DNA of 64,000 bases from an uncultured Muribaculaceae bacterium (GCA_910577315.1 CAJTME010000009.1:1-64000); one strand, 5' to 3'. Positions 16,800-26,025 are shown, counted from the first letter of the stretch. The notes: a model not told the origin generated them from the letters alone. A program made the numbers and translations.

Positions 16800-19466
16800 A
16801 TGAACGCCAATCATCCTCTCGACCTTTCCATGGACGGCTTCGGCGGTGTGCCACGGCAACCACGTGTTCCCTACTCTGCTCCCGGCGCGACCCTGGAAAG
16901 CAATCCTCAACAACAAGACACCCGCGCCGCCCAGCCGAATAGGGCGCCACGCAAGAAGCCTACGCCATCGCAACGGCCTGCGGCGCCAAAGAAAAAACCC
17001 GATTCCAAACCGACCTTTAATGCCTGGATTGAGTTTTTCAGGAGTCAGCGCACGCGCCTGGCGCTCGGAATCATCCTGAGCGTCATGTGCCTTTTTTGGC
17101 TGATGGTGTCAATCAGTTATCTGAAAAACGGTCCGGTTGACCAAAGCATTGTCGCTGAAAACTCGGTCGAAGCCATTGCAAACGCCCCTGAAGGGGTGCA
17201 GAACGCAGGCGGAGCCGCCGGAGCCAAACTGGCCCATGTTTTAATGGTCGACGGTCTCGGCGTAGGCTCCTTTGTCCTCGTTGTATATTCAGCCGTGCTT
17301 GCCCTTGCGCTGTTCGGACTTGTAAGATGTAAGTTCTGGGCGTTTACGTTCAAGTGTCTTTTCACGGCCATCTCGCTTTCAATCATCACCGGCCTGTTCA
17401 CATACAATGCTGAGACTGCCTTCCATTGGGGAGGCAACCATGGCCGTTATGTAAACCAATGGCTATTCCATGTGTCGGATGCACTGGGAGCATACGCCAT
17501 CAGCGTGATACTTATAGGATTGCTGGCGGTGATGTATCTCGCCCAATTGCGCTCATTTTATATTAATGTGTCCGGCAAAGTGACAAAAGCCCGGGCGGCA
17601 ATGGCCGAGGCAGCCGCCAAAGGGCGCCAGACACCGACAGACCTCGCCGATATTCCCGGCGAAACACCCACTGTGGCAACCCCCACTGAAGTCAATGACG
17701 CTGATCCTAAAAAAGCACCAGTCAACCAGGCGCCCACACCACAGCCTGTTCCTCCCATTGCAGGATTCTCAATCGACGATATTGAAGATGAGTTCGTTCC
17801 CGCTACCATACAATCCGTTCCGGCCGCTTCGGTTCCAGACCCTGTGGCTCCACAACCAACGTCATCCGAGCCTGAATTCAGCATAAAATCCGCCACAATC
17901 GGCGAACCGGCAGACACCGCCGGCCTACCCGCAGACATTCCCACGGAACAGGAGGAAGCGCCCATGCAGCCTTACAGCATCCGCGATGAGCTGTCCCATT
18001 ATGCCTTCCCCGCACCTGATTTGCTCATAGACCGCCCCAACACCAACATAATCGACCCGGTCGAGCAGGAGGAGAACAAAAACATGATTGTTTCCACCCT
18101 GCAACAATACAATATTGAAATTTCGCGCATCGAGGCCACAATCGGCCCGACCGTGACACTTTATGAAATCGTACCGGCACCGGGTGTGAGGATTCAGCAA
18201 ATCAAACGGCTCGAAGACGACATCGCCCGTTCGCTCGAGGCGCTCGGCATACGCATCATAGCTCCGATTCCAGGGAAAAACACCGTCGGAATCGAAGTCC
18301 CGAACCGTAAGCCGCAGACCGTTTCAATGTTCTCGGTGATAAACTCGGCCAAGTTCCGCGACTGCAAGATGCAGCTGCCCATGGCCCTCGGCGCCACCAT
18401 CAACAACGACATCTTCATCGAGGACCTCGCCAAGATGCCCCACCTGCTCGTAGCCGGCGCGACCGGCCAGGGTAAATCGGTCGGCCTCAACTGCATCATC
18501 GCATCGCTGCTCTACAAAAAGCACCCCGGCGAGCTTAAATTCGTGCTGATTGACCCGAAAATGGTTGAGTTCAGCCTATACAGCCGCCTGGAAAACCACT
18601 ACCTCGCCAAGCTTCCTGATGAGGAAGATCCCATTGTGACCGACCCCAACAAGGCTCTCGTCACGCTGGCATCGCTATGCGAGGAGATGGACAACCGCTA
18701 CGAGTTGCTGAAATCAGCTTCCGTGCGCAATCTGGAAGAATACAACCGAAAATTCTCGGAGCGCCGCCTCAACCCCGAAAAAGGTCACCGATACATGCCC
18801 TACATAGTTGTCGTAGTGGATGAGTTTGCCGACCTTATCATGACCGCCGGTAAGGACATTTCAATGTATATCGCCCGCATAGCCCAAAAGGCCCGCGCGG
18901 TCGGCATGCACATGATACTGGCGACACAGCGTCCGTCAACCGACATCATCACCGGCATGATCAAGGCCAACTTCCCGGGCCGTATCGCTTTCCGCGTGGC
19001 TCAGATGGTCGACTCCAAGACCATCCTCGACCGCCCGGGCGCAAACCGCCTCATCGGCCGCGGCGACATGCTGTTCAGCCACAACTCAAAGATAGAGCGT
19101 GTGCAATGCGCCTTCATCGACACCCCCGAGGTCGAGGCTCTCGTTGACCACATCGACAATCAGATTGGCTATTCCTCGGCCTACCTGCTGCCCGAGCCAC
19201 AGAATGAAGGCGGAGGCGTAGACCCCGGTTCCATCGACCTGTCGAAGCGCGACGACATGTTTGACGTATGCGCCCGGTTCGTGGTACAGAATCCCACTGC
19301 CTCCACATCGTCGCTCCAGCGCCGTTTCAGCATCGGTTACAATAAAGCCGGCAAAATAATGGACCAGATGGAGGCGGCCGGCATAGTGGGCCCGGCCGAC
19401 GGTCAGCGCCCACGCACGGTGCTCGTTGACCACATCCAGCTTGAGGACATCCTGCGAAGCCTTTGA
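16800..19466 (+). CDS. ftsK: DNA translocase FtsK/SpoIIIE
   Basis: An 888-residue septal DNA pump. A Pro- and basic-rich N-terminus (1-70) precedes four or so membrane helices (about 80-255), a Pro/Asp-rich linker (about 280-395), the alpha domain (about 400-510) and the RecA-like motor with Walker A GATGQGKS at 553-560 and Walker B IVVVVDEFADLI. The C-terminal gamma winged-helix (RRFSIGYNKAGKIMDQMEAA) is complete, so KOPS-type DNA reading should be intact. It is followed 25 nt later by a LolA-like gene and then trxB, an order common in Bacteroidales. Confidence 0.96.
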   Translation: MNANHPLDLSMDGFGGVPRQPRVPYSAPGATLESNPQQQDTRAAQPNRAPRKKPTPSQRPAAPKKKPDSKPTFNAWIEFFRSQRTRLALGIILSVMCLFWLMVSISYLKNGPVDQSIVAENSVEAIANAPEGVQNAGGAAGAKLAHVLMVDGLGVGSFVLVVYSAVLALALFGLVRCKFWAFTFKCLFTAISLSIITGLFTYNAETAFHWGGNHGRYVNQWLFHVSDALGAYAISVILIGLLAVMYLAQLRSFYINVSGKVTKARAAMAEAAAKGRQTPTDLADIPGETPTVATPTEVNDADPKKAPVNQAPTPQPVPPIAGFSIDDIEDEFVPATIQSVPAASVPDPVAPQPTSSEPEFSIKSATIGEPADTAGLPADIPTEQEEAPMQPYSIRDELSHYAFPAPDLLIDRPNTNIIDPVEQEENKNMIVSTLQQYNIEISRIEATIGPTVTLYEIVPAPGVRIQQIKRLEDDIARSLEALGIRIIAPIPGKNTVGIEVPNRKPQTVSMFSVINSAKFRDCKMQLPMALGATINNDIFIEDLAKMPHLLVAGATGQGKSVGLNCIIASLLYKKHPGELKFVLIDPKMVEFSLYSRLENHYLAKLPDEEDPIVTDPNKALVTLASLCEEMDNRYELLKSASVRNLEEYNRKFSERRLNPEKGHRYMPYIVVVVDEFADLIMTAGKDISMYIARIAQKARAVGMHMILATQRPSTDIITGMIKANFPGRIAFRVAQMVDSKTILDRPGANRLIGRGDMLFSHNSKIERVQCAFIDTPEVEALVDHIDNQIGYSSAYLLPEPQNEGGGVDPGSIDLSKRDDMFDVCARFVVQNPTASTSSLQRRFSIGYNKAGKIMDQMEAAGIVGPADGQRPRTVLVDHIQLEDILRSL

Positions 19467-19491
19467 ACCATATCACCGACAAACTCGTTTA

Positions 19492-20115
19492 ATGGACATG
19501 AAAACAACCCGATTAGCCTCGTTTCTGCTCATTCTTGCCGCCCTGCTGGCCCCATCGTCGGTTTCGGCAGTAGAGACTGCGGCTCAGATTCTGTCAAAGT
19601 GCGCAGCAAAAGTAAATGGAGCGCCGTCGCTCACCATGCAATTCCGGCTTGAATTCAATGGCGGACATTCCGACTGCACCATGACATTGGCCAAGGAGAA
19701 ATATCGTCTTTCGGCCAGCGAGATGGAAGTATGGTATGACGGAACGACACAATGGACCTATGCCAGCGCGAACAAAGAACTCTCAATAACAGAACCGACA
19801 GCCGACGAGCTTCTTGAGTGTAATCCGTTTACAATCCTCAACGGATTCAGCAAAATTTATGATTGCCGAAGGTTGAAGGGTCCCGACTATGAAATTGAAC
19901 TTACATCGAAAGTGAAAGGCTCGGCGGTCAGGAAAGCCGTGGTTACAATCAATACCAAAACTTACCTGCCGACCAAACTTGTGGTGACGCTTGCCAATGG
20001 CCGCACGTTCAGCGCCACTGTGACATCATCATCAATCGGAAAAGCTGTTCCCGCATCGACATTCATATACAATAAAGCCAAGTTTCCCGCCAAGGAAATC
20101 GTTGACTTACGATAA
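19492..20115 (+). CDS. LolA-like periplasmic lipoprotein carrier
   Basis: 207 residues from the ATG at 19492; Met at 19498 (MKTTRLAS) is an equally good start. A signal peptide ends near PSSVSAVE. The rest fits the LolA/LolA-like fold, a half-open beta-barrel carrying lipoproteins through the periplasm: AAQILSKCAAKVNGAPSLTM, then YDGTTQWTYASANKELSITEP with the typical Trp-containing strand, and a C-terminal VVTINTKTYLPTKLVV segment. The open frame extends up into ftsK but without a signal peptide at its start. It sits between ftsK and trxB, which supports the call. Confidence 0.75.
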   Translation: MDMKTTRLASFLLILAALLAPSSVSAVETAAQILSKCAAKVNGAPSLTMQFRLEFNGGHSDCTMTLAKEKYRLSASEMEVWYDGTTQWTYASANKELSITEPTADELLECNPFTILNGFSKIYDCRRLKGPDYEIELTSKVKGSAVRKAVVTINTKTYLPTKLVVTLANGRTFSATVTSSSIGKAVPASTFIYNKAKFPAKEIVDLR

Positions 20116-20136
20116 TAATTTAACATACGATACAAT

Positions 20137-21078
20137 ATGGCCCAGTTTTCAACAAAATGCCTCATTATAGGTTCTGGCCCCGCCGGATACACGGCTGCCA
20201 TTTACGCCGCCCGCGCGAACCTCAAGCCACTGCTGCTTGAAGGTCCCGTACCAGGCGGTCAGCTTACCACAACCACCGAAGTAGAGAATTTCCCCGGTTA
20301 TCCCAACGGCGTGATGGGCCCCCAACTGATGGAAGACCTGCGCTCACAGGCCCAGCGTTTCGACGCCGACCTGCGCACCGGATTAGCTACTGCCGTCGAT
20401 TTTGCCAAACGTCCCCTTGAAGTGACCGTGGACGGCCGCGACACCGTTCTGGCCGAAACCGTCATCATCGCTACCGGCGCCACCGCCCGTTATCTGGGTC
20501 TTGATGACGAACAGAAATATCTCGGAATGGGCGTATCGGCCTGTGCAACCTGCGACGGCTTCTTCTACCGCAACCGCACCGTGGCCGTGGTTGGCGGTGG
20601 CGACACGGCATGTGAGGAAGCGCTCTATCTCGCAACTTTGGCCGAAAAGGTCTACCTGATTGTTCGCAAGCCCTACCTGCGCGCATCCAAGGTGATGCAG
20701 AAACGCGTGCTTGAAAACCCCAAGATTCAGATTCTTTTCAACACCAACACCCTCGGTCTCTTCGGCGAGGAAGTTGTTGAAGGCGCACATCTGGTGGAAC
20801 ATGCCGGAACTGACAAGGAAGACAAATTTGACATTGCCATCGACGGCTTCTTCCTTGCCATCGGTCACACGCCCAACACTGAAATATTCAAAGGATCGCT
20901 CGACATGGACGAGGCCGGCTTCATCAAGGTTAAAGGCAGCTCCACTGCAACCAGCGTTCCCGGCGTGTTTGCTGCCGGCGACGTTGCCGACCCCGACTAC
21001 AAGCAGGCCGTGGTGGCCGCCGGCAGCGGTTGCCGCGCCGCCCTCGACGCCGAGCGCTTCATCCTCGAGAACGAATAA
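20137..21078 (+). CDS. trxB: Thioredoxin-disulfide reductase
   Basis: A 313-residue flavoprotein using NADPH to reduce thioredoxin. It has the FAD motif IIGSGPAGYTAAIYAAR near the N-terminus, redox pair CATC (Cys136, Cys139) followed by DG, the NADPH motif VVGGGDTACEEALYL, and the C-terminal FAD-contacting GVFAAGDVADPDYKQAV. Length is standard. It is the last gene of the dedA-to-trxB run; no clean terminator follows, only a heptad array that could form a hairpin. Confidence 0.97.
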   Translation: MAQFSTKCLIIGSGPAGYTAAIYAARANLKPLLLEGPVPGGQLTTTTEVENFPGYPNGVMGPQLMEDLRSQAQRFDADLRTGLATAVDFAKRPLEVTVDGRDTVLAETVIIATGATARYLGLDDEQKYLGMGVSACATCDGFFYRNRTVAVVGGGDTACEEALYLATLAEKVYLIVRKPYLRASKVMQKRVLENPKIQILFNTNTLGLFGEEVVEGAHLVEHAGTDKEDKFDIAIDGFFLAIGHTPNTEIFKGSLDMDEAGFIKVKGSSTATSVPGVFAAGDVADPDYKQAVVAAGSGCRAALDAERFILENE

Positions 21079-21090
21079 GCAACCCAATTT

Positions 21091-21225
21091 AATGCACGAT
21101 TCTCAATGCACGATGCACAATTACCATCCGGTTAATAAATCGTGCATCGTGCATCATGAATTGTGCATTGTGAATCGTGCATCGTGCATTGTGAATTGTG
21201 CATCGTGCATTATGAATTGAACATT
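21091..21225. repeat. Inverted heptad repeat array between trxB and the DUF1893 gene
   Basis: Four to five 7-nt units in one orientation (21091-21125, for example AATGCAC), a spacer, then twelve units in the opposite orientation (21142-21225, for example GTGCATC). The innermost four units of each arm pair roughly in register, so the transcript could form a hairpin. The last units overlap the 3' end of the convergent DUF1893 gene and supply its final codons and stop. Confidence 0.8.
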
Positions 21226-21596
21226 GCTTTGGCGAACGCTTCTATCTCATCAAGGTAGGAGCGTTCGTCAGTTTTTGACAGACGCTCTTCAAGCGGACAT
21301 TGGCCGGTTCCGGCGCGATTTATTATATAAGGCACAATCATATCAGCCTCACCGTCGAGGCCATGACGGTCGCACCATTCCTTAGCCGCGGCTGACATCA
21401 CTCCGGTATGGTAGCTCCCTACCCCACCGGCAACCATCAGGACTGCCGCTCCGAGACCGGTCACTTTATCCTCTACATATGCACCGCGAAGCATCGCAGG
21501 CGCCTGATTATATAATTGCCACAAAGGCAGAATTCCCCGCTCAAAGAACAGGAGTTCCTGACCACCGGCCGTTTTTACTGTCAAAGTAGGATTCAT
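21210..21596 (-). CDS. DUF1893-family protein
   Basis: 128 residues from MNPTLTVK (21596); the frame extends 20 codons up across the -7 box. It matches the DUF1893 family, which has a cytidine-deaminase-like fold: FFERGILPLWQLYNQAP, GAYVEDKVTGLGAAVLMVAGG, YHTGVMSAAAKEWCDRHG. Function of the family is not established. The ATG begins only 4 nt after the TATCTTTG -7 element, so the mRNA may be leaderless. The last codons (MFNS and TAA) are encoded by the heptad array. It stands alone. Confidence 0.8.
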   Translation of the reverse strand: MNPTLTVKTAGGQELLFFERGILPLWQLYNQAPAMLRGAYVEDKVTGLGAAVLMVAGGVGSYHTGVMSAAAKEWCDRHGLDGEADMIVPYIINRAGTGQCPLEERLSKTDERSYLDEIEAFAKAMFNS

Positions 21597-21600
21597 GCCG

Positions 21601-21608
21601 CAAAGATA
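21601..21608 (-). promoter_or_regulatory. -7 element of the DUF1893 gene
   Basis: TATCTTTG on the - strand. With the usual distance from -7 box to +1, transcription would begin at or within a base or two of the ATG at 21596. Confidence 0.5.
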
Positions 21609-21637
21609 CAACGCAATTTTCAATACGCAATGCAATA

Positions 21638-21680
21638 AAAAACGAATTCCCGGCACGTTTACGCTCCGTGCCGGGAATTC
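21638..21680 (-). terminator. Terminator of the GH28-GH105 gene
   Basis: A perfect 13-bp stem (21644-21656 with 21668-21680) and 11-nt loop. On the - strand it is followed by GTTTTTTATT. It lies 62 nt after the stop at 21743. Confidence 0.85.
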
Positions 21681-21742
21681 TACCCTTAAAAACCTTACAG
21701 TAAAAAATACTTTACCTTACCTTACATTTATATTGAAGTGAA

Positions 21743-24274
21743 TCATCTGTTCATATCTTCGATTTCGAGCGAGGCCCAGATGAAGGGACCCACGCCCTTG
21801 GGGTCGTTGTCGCGGACGGGTTCTGACAGGTAATAGTCGAACGAGCCGTCGCGGCGGGTGTTTGTTTCGGGTCCGAGGCCGGCCACAGCGCAGCAATTTG
21901 TGAGCGATATGGTCGAATCGGGCTCAACCCTTATGAAGTTCTTGACAATGGCGTTGTATGCCTCGACGCCGTGGTCAAGATATTTTTTATCCACATACCC
22001 CTTGCGGGCGGCTTTCAGCATCGAGTAGGTGAACATCGACGAAGCGGTTGCCTCGAGATAGTTGCCCTCGCGTTCGGGCGAATCCATCACCTGATACCAG
22101 AGTTTCGTATCCTTGTCCTGCCATTTGATTACCGAGGTAAGTGTTTTGTCAAGCAACTGTTCCACTTCCGCACGGCGGGCATAGTCGGCGGGGAGGGCGT
22201 CGAGCACCTCGACCAGCGCCATGGTGAACCAACCCTGCGCGCGACCCCAGCAATGCTGGGAATGGCCGGTGATGGAGTCTGACCAGAACATCGCGCGGGT
22301 CTCGTCCCATGCGTGACGGTTGAGGCCGGTGGAGGAATCAAGCGTGCGCTCGTAAGTTTTCACAAGCTGGTCAACAGCGTCATCGTAAACGGCCAGCGCC
22401 TGCTTGGGTTTGTAGAACTTGGCGGCGTTCGCCACGCGGAAAGGCAGACCCATGAAAATGCCGTCGAGCCATACCTGCCAGGCATACATGGCCTTGTGCC
22501 AGTAGACGCCTTCGTTGGTGCGCGGTTGCTTTTCAAGTTGGCTCATGAGTGTTGAGATGGCCTTATGGTTCTTATCCTCGGGGAAATTGCTGTGGAAAGC
22601 CGATACGAAATGGCCGGTGCGCACATTGTCGAGGTTGTAGGCGTCGAGTTTGTACCCCCTTATTGAACCGTCGGCAGCAATCATGGTGTCAGTATACATT
22701 TTGCAATAGTCCAGCACGTCCTTGTCGCCGTATTTGAGATATGTGTCGAGCATGGCTTCGAGTTCGATGCCCATCACATAGCTCCACTTGGGCTTCTTGG
22801 AGAAGTCAAGCAGGTAGCTTTCAGGCACACGCTTCATTTCCGACGAGGTCATCCAGCGGCTGTACGCTCCCCCATAGGGAAGTTCCTGGAGGCACAGCGA
22901 GCCGTTGATGAAATAGCCATCGAAATGAACGTCCCTTATGCGGCCTTTCACCGAATTGCCGTCGGCAACGTTGTTGAAGCGGCAGTTCGTGAGGTTGATG
23001 TTGTAAACGTTGTCGGCTGTGTCGAGACCAATCACCATCATGCCGTAGCGGCTCTTCTCGCAGGTTACATTTTCGAGATAGATGTCGCGCACGGTGGGAA
23101 GATAGCCTCGGCAACACACTTCGCGCGGCTCGTAGTCAAGGTTGATTTTCAGCACCGACTCCTTGCACTCGCCTACGGTGAGGTTGCGGGCATACAGCTT
23201 TTCGATCACGCCGCCACGGCAGGTGTTGGTCTTGATGCGAAAAACACGGTCGAGGTTGGGGCTGTCCATTATGCAGTTTTCGACGAAAATGTTGCGGCAT
23301 CCGCCTGAAATCTCACTGCCGAGCACCATACCGCCATGACCGTTCTTCATCTCGCAGTTGCGTACGATCATGTTTTGGGTGGGAAGGTCCCACAGGCGTC
23401 CGTCGGCATTGCGACCGCTTTTTACAGCGATACAATCATCGCCGGTATTGAAAAAGCAATTCTCGATCAGCACGCCGTCGCACGATTCGGGGTCACATCC
23501 GTCGCCGTTGGGGCCATCATTGTTTATATGCAGTCCGCGCACGGTCACATTTTTTGACAGCAGGGGGTGAATCACCCAGAAAGGCGAGCGCAGCAGCGTG
23601 AGGTCTTCCATCAGCACGTTCTCGCACTTGTTGAAGTTCACCAGCTGCGGACGCAGGCAATGCTCGGCACCGAAACGGCGCTCGTTCATGTCAACGCCAT
23701 CCTCGGCCATGGCAAGCAAGCGGGGACGTGCATGGTCGTCCTGCTGGCGGGGATTGCCTTTCTTCCAGCCGAAACGGTCCTTGCCGCACCACTGCCACCA
23801 GGTTTCGTTTGTCGCGCCACCGTCGATGGTTCCCTTGCCGGTGAGGCCTATGTTTTTTGCTTCGTATGCGTAGATGCAGGGCGAGAGATTCCAGCAGTCA
23901 AGGCCTTCCCAACGGGTGAGCACCTGAGGATACAGCTCGGGCTGGAACACGAACAGCAGCGTTGCGCCCTCCTCCACCACAAGGTTGACACCGTCCAGAA
24001 GACGTATTGCGCCGGTCTCGAACACTCCGGGGGGCACAATAACCTTGCCGCCGCCCTTTTTTGAACACTCGGCGATGGCCTTGTTGATGGCCTTTTGGTT
24101 CTTTTTGGCTTCAGCGCCAGCCTTGGCGCCATATTTACATATATTATAAGTACGCTCGGCAAAAGTCGGCTGGGTAATGGACGCCTCTACCGCCGGGTAG
24201 TCCGTGTCCCACACTCCAGCGCTCATTCCGAGTGCGCAAAGAAGCGACAGTGCCAGTAATTTGATTTTCTTCAT
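21743..24274 (-). CDS. Secreted GH28 polygalacturonase - GH105 unsaturated glucuronyl hydrolase fusion
   Basis: 843 residues with a signal peptide (1-19). The N-terminal GH28 parallel beta-helix (about 40-470) keeps the catalytic set: NGD 256-258 (in place of the usual NTD), Asp279-Asp280 (NTGDD), His313 (NGHGG) and RIK 346-348. The C-terminal GH105 alpha/alpha-barrel (about 490-843) has WLDGIFMGLPF with Asp604, HCWGRAQGWFTMAL and a C-terminal FIWASLEIE. GH28 cleaves galacturonan or rhamnogalacturonan; GH105 removes unsaturated uronate left at chain ends by lyases. The two steps are thus combined in one polypeptide. It lacks the short C-terminal tail of other secreted proteins here, suggesting a periplasmic site. 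It diverges from xylB across a palindrome-containing region. Confidence 0.9.
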   Translation of the reverse strand: MKKIKLLALSLLCALGMSAGVWDTDYPAVEASITQPTFAERTYNICKYGAKAGAEAKKNQKAINKAIAECSKKGGGKVIVPPGVFETGAIRLLDGVNLVVEEGATLLFVFQPELYPQVLTRWEGLDCWNLSPCIYAYEAKNIGLTGKGTIDGGATNETWWQWCGKDRFGWKKGNPRQQDDHARPRLLAMAEDGVDMNERRFGAEHCLRPQLVNFNKCENVLMEDLTLLRSPFWVIHPLLSKNVTVRGLHINNDGPNGDGCDPESCDGVLIENCFFNTGDDCIAVKSGRNADGRLWDLPTQNMIVRNCEMKNGHGGMVLGSEISGGCRNIFVENCIMDSPNLDRVFRIKTNTCRGGVIEKLYARNLTVGECKESVLKINLDYEPREVCCRGYLPTVRDIYLENVTCEKSRYGMMVIGLDTADNVYNINLTNCRFNNVADGNSVKGRIRDVHFDGYFINGSLCLQELPYGGAYSRWMTSSEMKRVPESYLLDFSKKPKWSYVMGIELEAMLDTYLKYGDKDVLDYCKMYTDTMIAADGSIRGYKLDAYNLDNVRTGHFVSAFHSNFPEDKNHKAISTLMSQLEKQPRTNEGVYWHKAMYAWQVWLDGIFMGLPFRVANAAKFYKPKQALAVYDDAVDQLVKTYERTLDSSTGLNRHAWDETRAMFWSDSITGHSQHCWGRAQGWFTMALVEVLDALPADYARRAEVEQLLDKTLTSVIKWQDKDTKLWYQVMDSPEREGNYLEATASSMFTYSMLKAARKGYVDKKYLDHGVEAYNAIVKNFIRVEPDSTISLTNCCAVAGLGPETNTRRDGSFDYYLSEPVRDNDPKGVGPFIWASLEIEDMNR

Positions 24275-24317
24275 GGGATGTAGATGATGGTCGTTGATTG
24301 GTCTAAGATTACGTTTG

Positions 24318-24325
24318 CAAAGTTA
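24318..24325 (-). promoter_or_regulatory. -7 element of the GH28-GH105 gene
   Basis: TAACTTTG on the - strand, leader about 35-40 nt. No TTTG -33 element is seen; the palindrome at 24330-24399 starts 5 bp upstream. Confidence 0.55.
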
Positions 24326-24329
24326 CAAT

Positions 24330-24399
24330 GATAAAACCCGCCGCGGGGTGCAATTTTCAACAAAAAAGAATCACACCCGCCCGAGGGGGTTGTTTTATC
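24330..24399. repeat. Imperfect 70-bp palindrome in the GH28-GH105/xylB intergenic region
   Basis: GATAAAAC at 24330-24337 is mirrored by GTTTTATC at 24392-24399. Inside these lie GC-rich partly complementary arms (24338-24350 with 24374-24391) around an A-rich centre. It covers the region just upstream of the - strand -7 element, where an activator or repressor dimer would bind. Confidence 0.6.
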
Positions 24400-24442
24400 G
24401 TCGCAAAAGTGAGTAAAATTTGACAAAATGGCTTTTTGCGGC

Positions 24443-24483
24443 AATTTTTCGCTCATACACGCGCAGAAGCTTCCCTAAATTTG
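24443..24483 (+). promoter_or_regulatory. xylB operon promoter with shared upstream box
   Basis: -7 element TAAATTTG at 24476-24483. AATTTTTC at 24443-24450 starts 33 nt upstream; there is no TTTG -33 element. The predicted leader is about 45 nt. It is a member of the six-promoter family described in findings. Confidence 0.55.
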
Positions 24484-24531
24484 CATCACTTAAATCTGAA
24501 TCCGAAAACCAAGAATCTTAGACCTTTCAAA

Positions 24532-26025
24532 ATGTATTTATTAGGATATGACTTAGGGACCTCGTCGGTAAAGGTGGCGCTTGTCGATGCCGCCACCGGC
24601 GCATGTGTCGCCTCAGACTTCTACCCCAAGGCCGAGGCTCCCATCAAGGCTCTCAATCCCGGCTGGGCCGAACAGCGCCCCGAAGATTGGGTGAACTATC
24701 TCAAGCTCGCCACCAAATCGGTGCTTGAATCCACCGGCGTTGACCCGAAGGACATCAAGGCCATCGGTTTTTCTTATCAAATGCACGGACTCGTGGCAAT
24801 CGACCGCGAGGGCAAGGTGCTGCGCGACGCAATCATCTGGTGCGACTCGCGCGGCGTCCCCTACGGCGAGGAAGCCTTCGCCGCCCTCGGCGAGGAAGCC
24901 TGCATGCCGCGCCTGCTCAACAAACCCGGCAACTTCACCGCAACCAAGCTGCAGTGGGTGCGCCGCAACGAGCCGCAGATTTTCGAGAAGATATATAAGG
25001 TGATGCTGCCCGCCGACTACATAGCCTACCGCCTCACCGGCGAAATCGTCACCAACCCCGAGGGCCTGTCGGAATACATGCTGTGGGATTTCTCCACCAA
25101 CACCCCGGCCACGTTCCTGATGGAACACCTTGGCTACTCGCCCGACATCTTCCCCGAGGTGCGCCCCACTTTCTCCGAACAGGGACGCGTGACGGCCAAG
25201 GCAGCCGCCGAGTTCGGCCTCGCCGAGGGAACGCCGGTCACCTACCGCGCCGGCGACCAGCCCAACAACGCCCTTTCGCTCAACGTGTTCAATCCCGGCG
25301 AGGTGGCCTCCACCGCAGGCACCTCGGGCGTGGTCTACGGCATCAACGGCACGGTGGATTACGACCCCCGCTCGCGCGTCAACAATTTCGCACACGTCAA
25401 CCACTCGGCCTCGCAGACACGCATCGGCGTGATGACCTGCATCAACGGCACCGGCATTCTCAACTCATGGTGCAAGCGCAACGTGGCTCCCACCGGCTGC
25501 TCCTACAACGAGATGAACGAACTGGCCGCCGAGGCTCCCGTGGGCAGCGCCGGCGTCACTATCCTGCCCTTCGGCAACGGCGCCGAACGTGTTCTCGAAA
25601 ATCGTGAGATCGGTTGCTCGATGCACGGCATCAACTTCAACATCCACGACCGCCGCCACCTGCTGCGGGCCGCCCAGGAGGGCATCGTGTTCTCGTTCAT
25701 GTACGGAATGGAAATCATGGAAGGCATCGGCATGGAAATCAAGAAAATCCACGCCGGCAAGGCCAACATGTTCCTCAGCCCCGTGTTCCGCGACACCCTC
25801 GCCTCAGTATCGGGCGCCACAATCGACCTTTTCGACACCGACGGCTCGGTTGGCGCCGCCAAGGGCGCGGGAATCGGCGCCGGCATCTACCGCGACAACA
25901 ACGAGGCTTTCGCATCGCTCGTCAAGCTCGAGGAAATCCACCCTGCCGCCGACCGCACTCCCTATCTCGAAGCATACGCACGCTGGAAGCGCACGCTGGA
26001 AAGGGAGTTGGAAATTAGGAATTAG
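24532..26025 (+). CDS. xylB: Xylulokinase
   Basis: 497 residues from the ATG at 24532 (MYLLGYDLGTSSVKVAL). The longer frame from 24436 runs through the promoter. It is an FGGY-family kinase phosphorylating D-xylulose: N-terminal phosphate loop DLGTSSVK, the FSYQMHG substrate loop, DAIIWCDSRG, the AGDQPNNALSLNVFNPGEVA hinge region, and GSVGAAKGAGIGAG near the C-terminus. It heads xylB-xylA-xylE. The last residues (EIRN) and the stop lie inside a heptad array (26011-26045), so the C-terminus appears to have been formed or altered by repeat DNA. Confidence 0.95.
   Translation: MYLLGYDLGTSSVKVALVDAATGACVASDFYPKAEAPIKALNPGWAEQRPEDWVNYLKLATKSVLESTGVDPKDIKAIGFSYQMHGLVAIDREGKVLRDAIIWCDSRGVPYGEEAFAALGEEACMPRLLNKPGNFTATKLQWVRRNEPQIFEKIYKVMLPADYIAYRLTGEIVTNPEGLSEYMLWDFSTNTPATFLMEHLGYSPDIFPEVRPTFSEQGRVTAKAAAEFGLAEGTPVTYRAGDQPNNALSLNVFNPGEVASTAGTSGVVYGINGTVDYDPRSRVNNFAHVNHSASQTRIGVMTCINGTGILNSWCKRNVAPTGCSYNEMNELAAEAPVGSAGVTILPFGNGAERVLENREIGCSMHGINFNIHDRRHLLRAAQEGIVFSFMYGMEIMEGIGMEIKKIHAGKANMFLSPVFRDTLASVSGATIDLFDTDGSVGAAKGAGIGAGIYRDNNEAFASLVKLEEIHPAADRTPYLEAYARWKRTLERELEIRN

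Noticed and set aside
24271..24456. 61-codon - strand ORF in the GH28-GH105/xylB intergenic region
   Set aside because: It covers both divergent promoters and the palindrome and has no domain; better explained as regulatory DNA.
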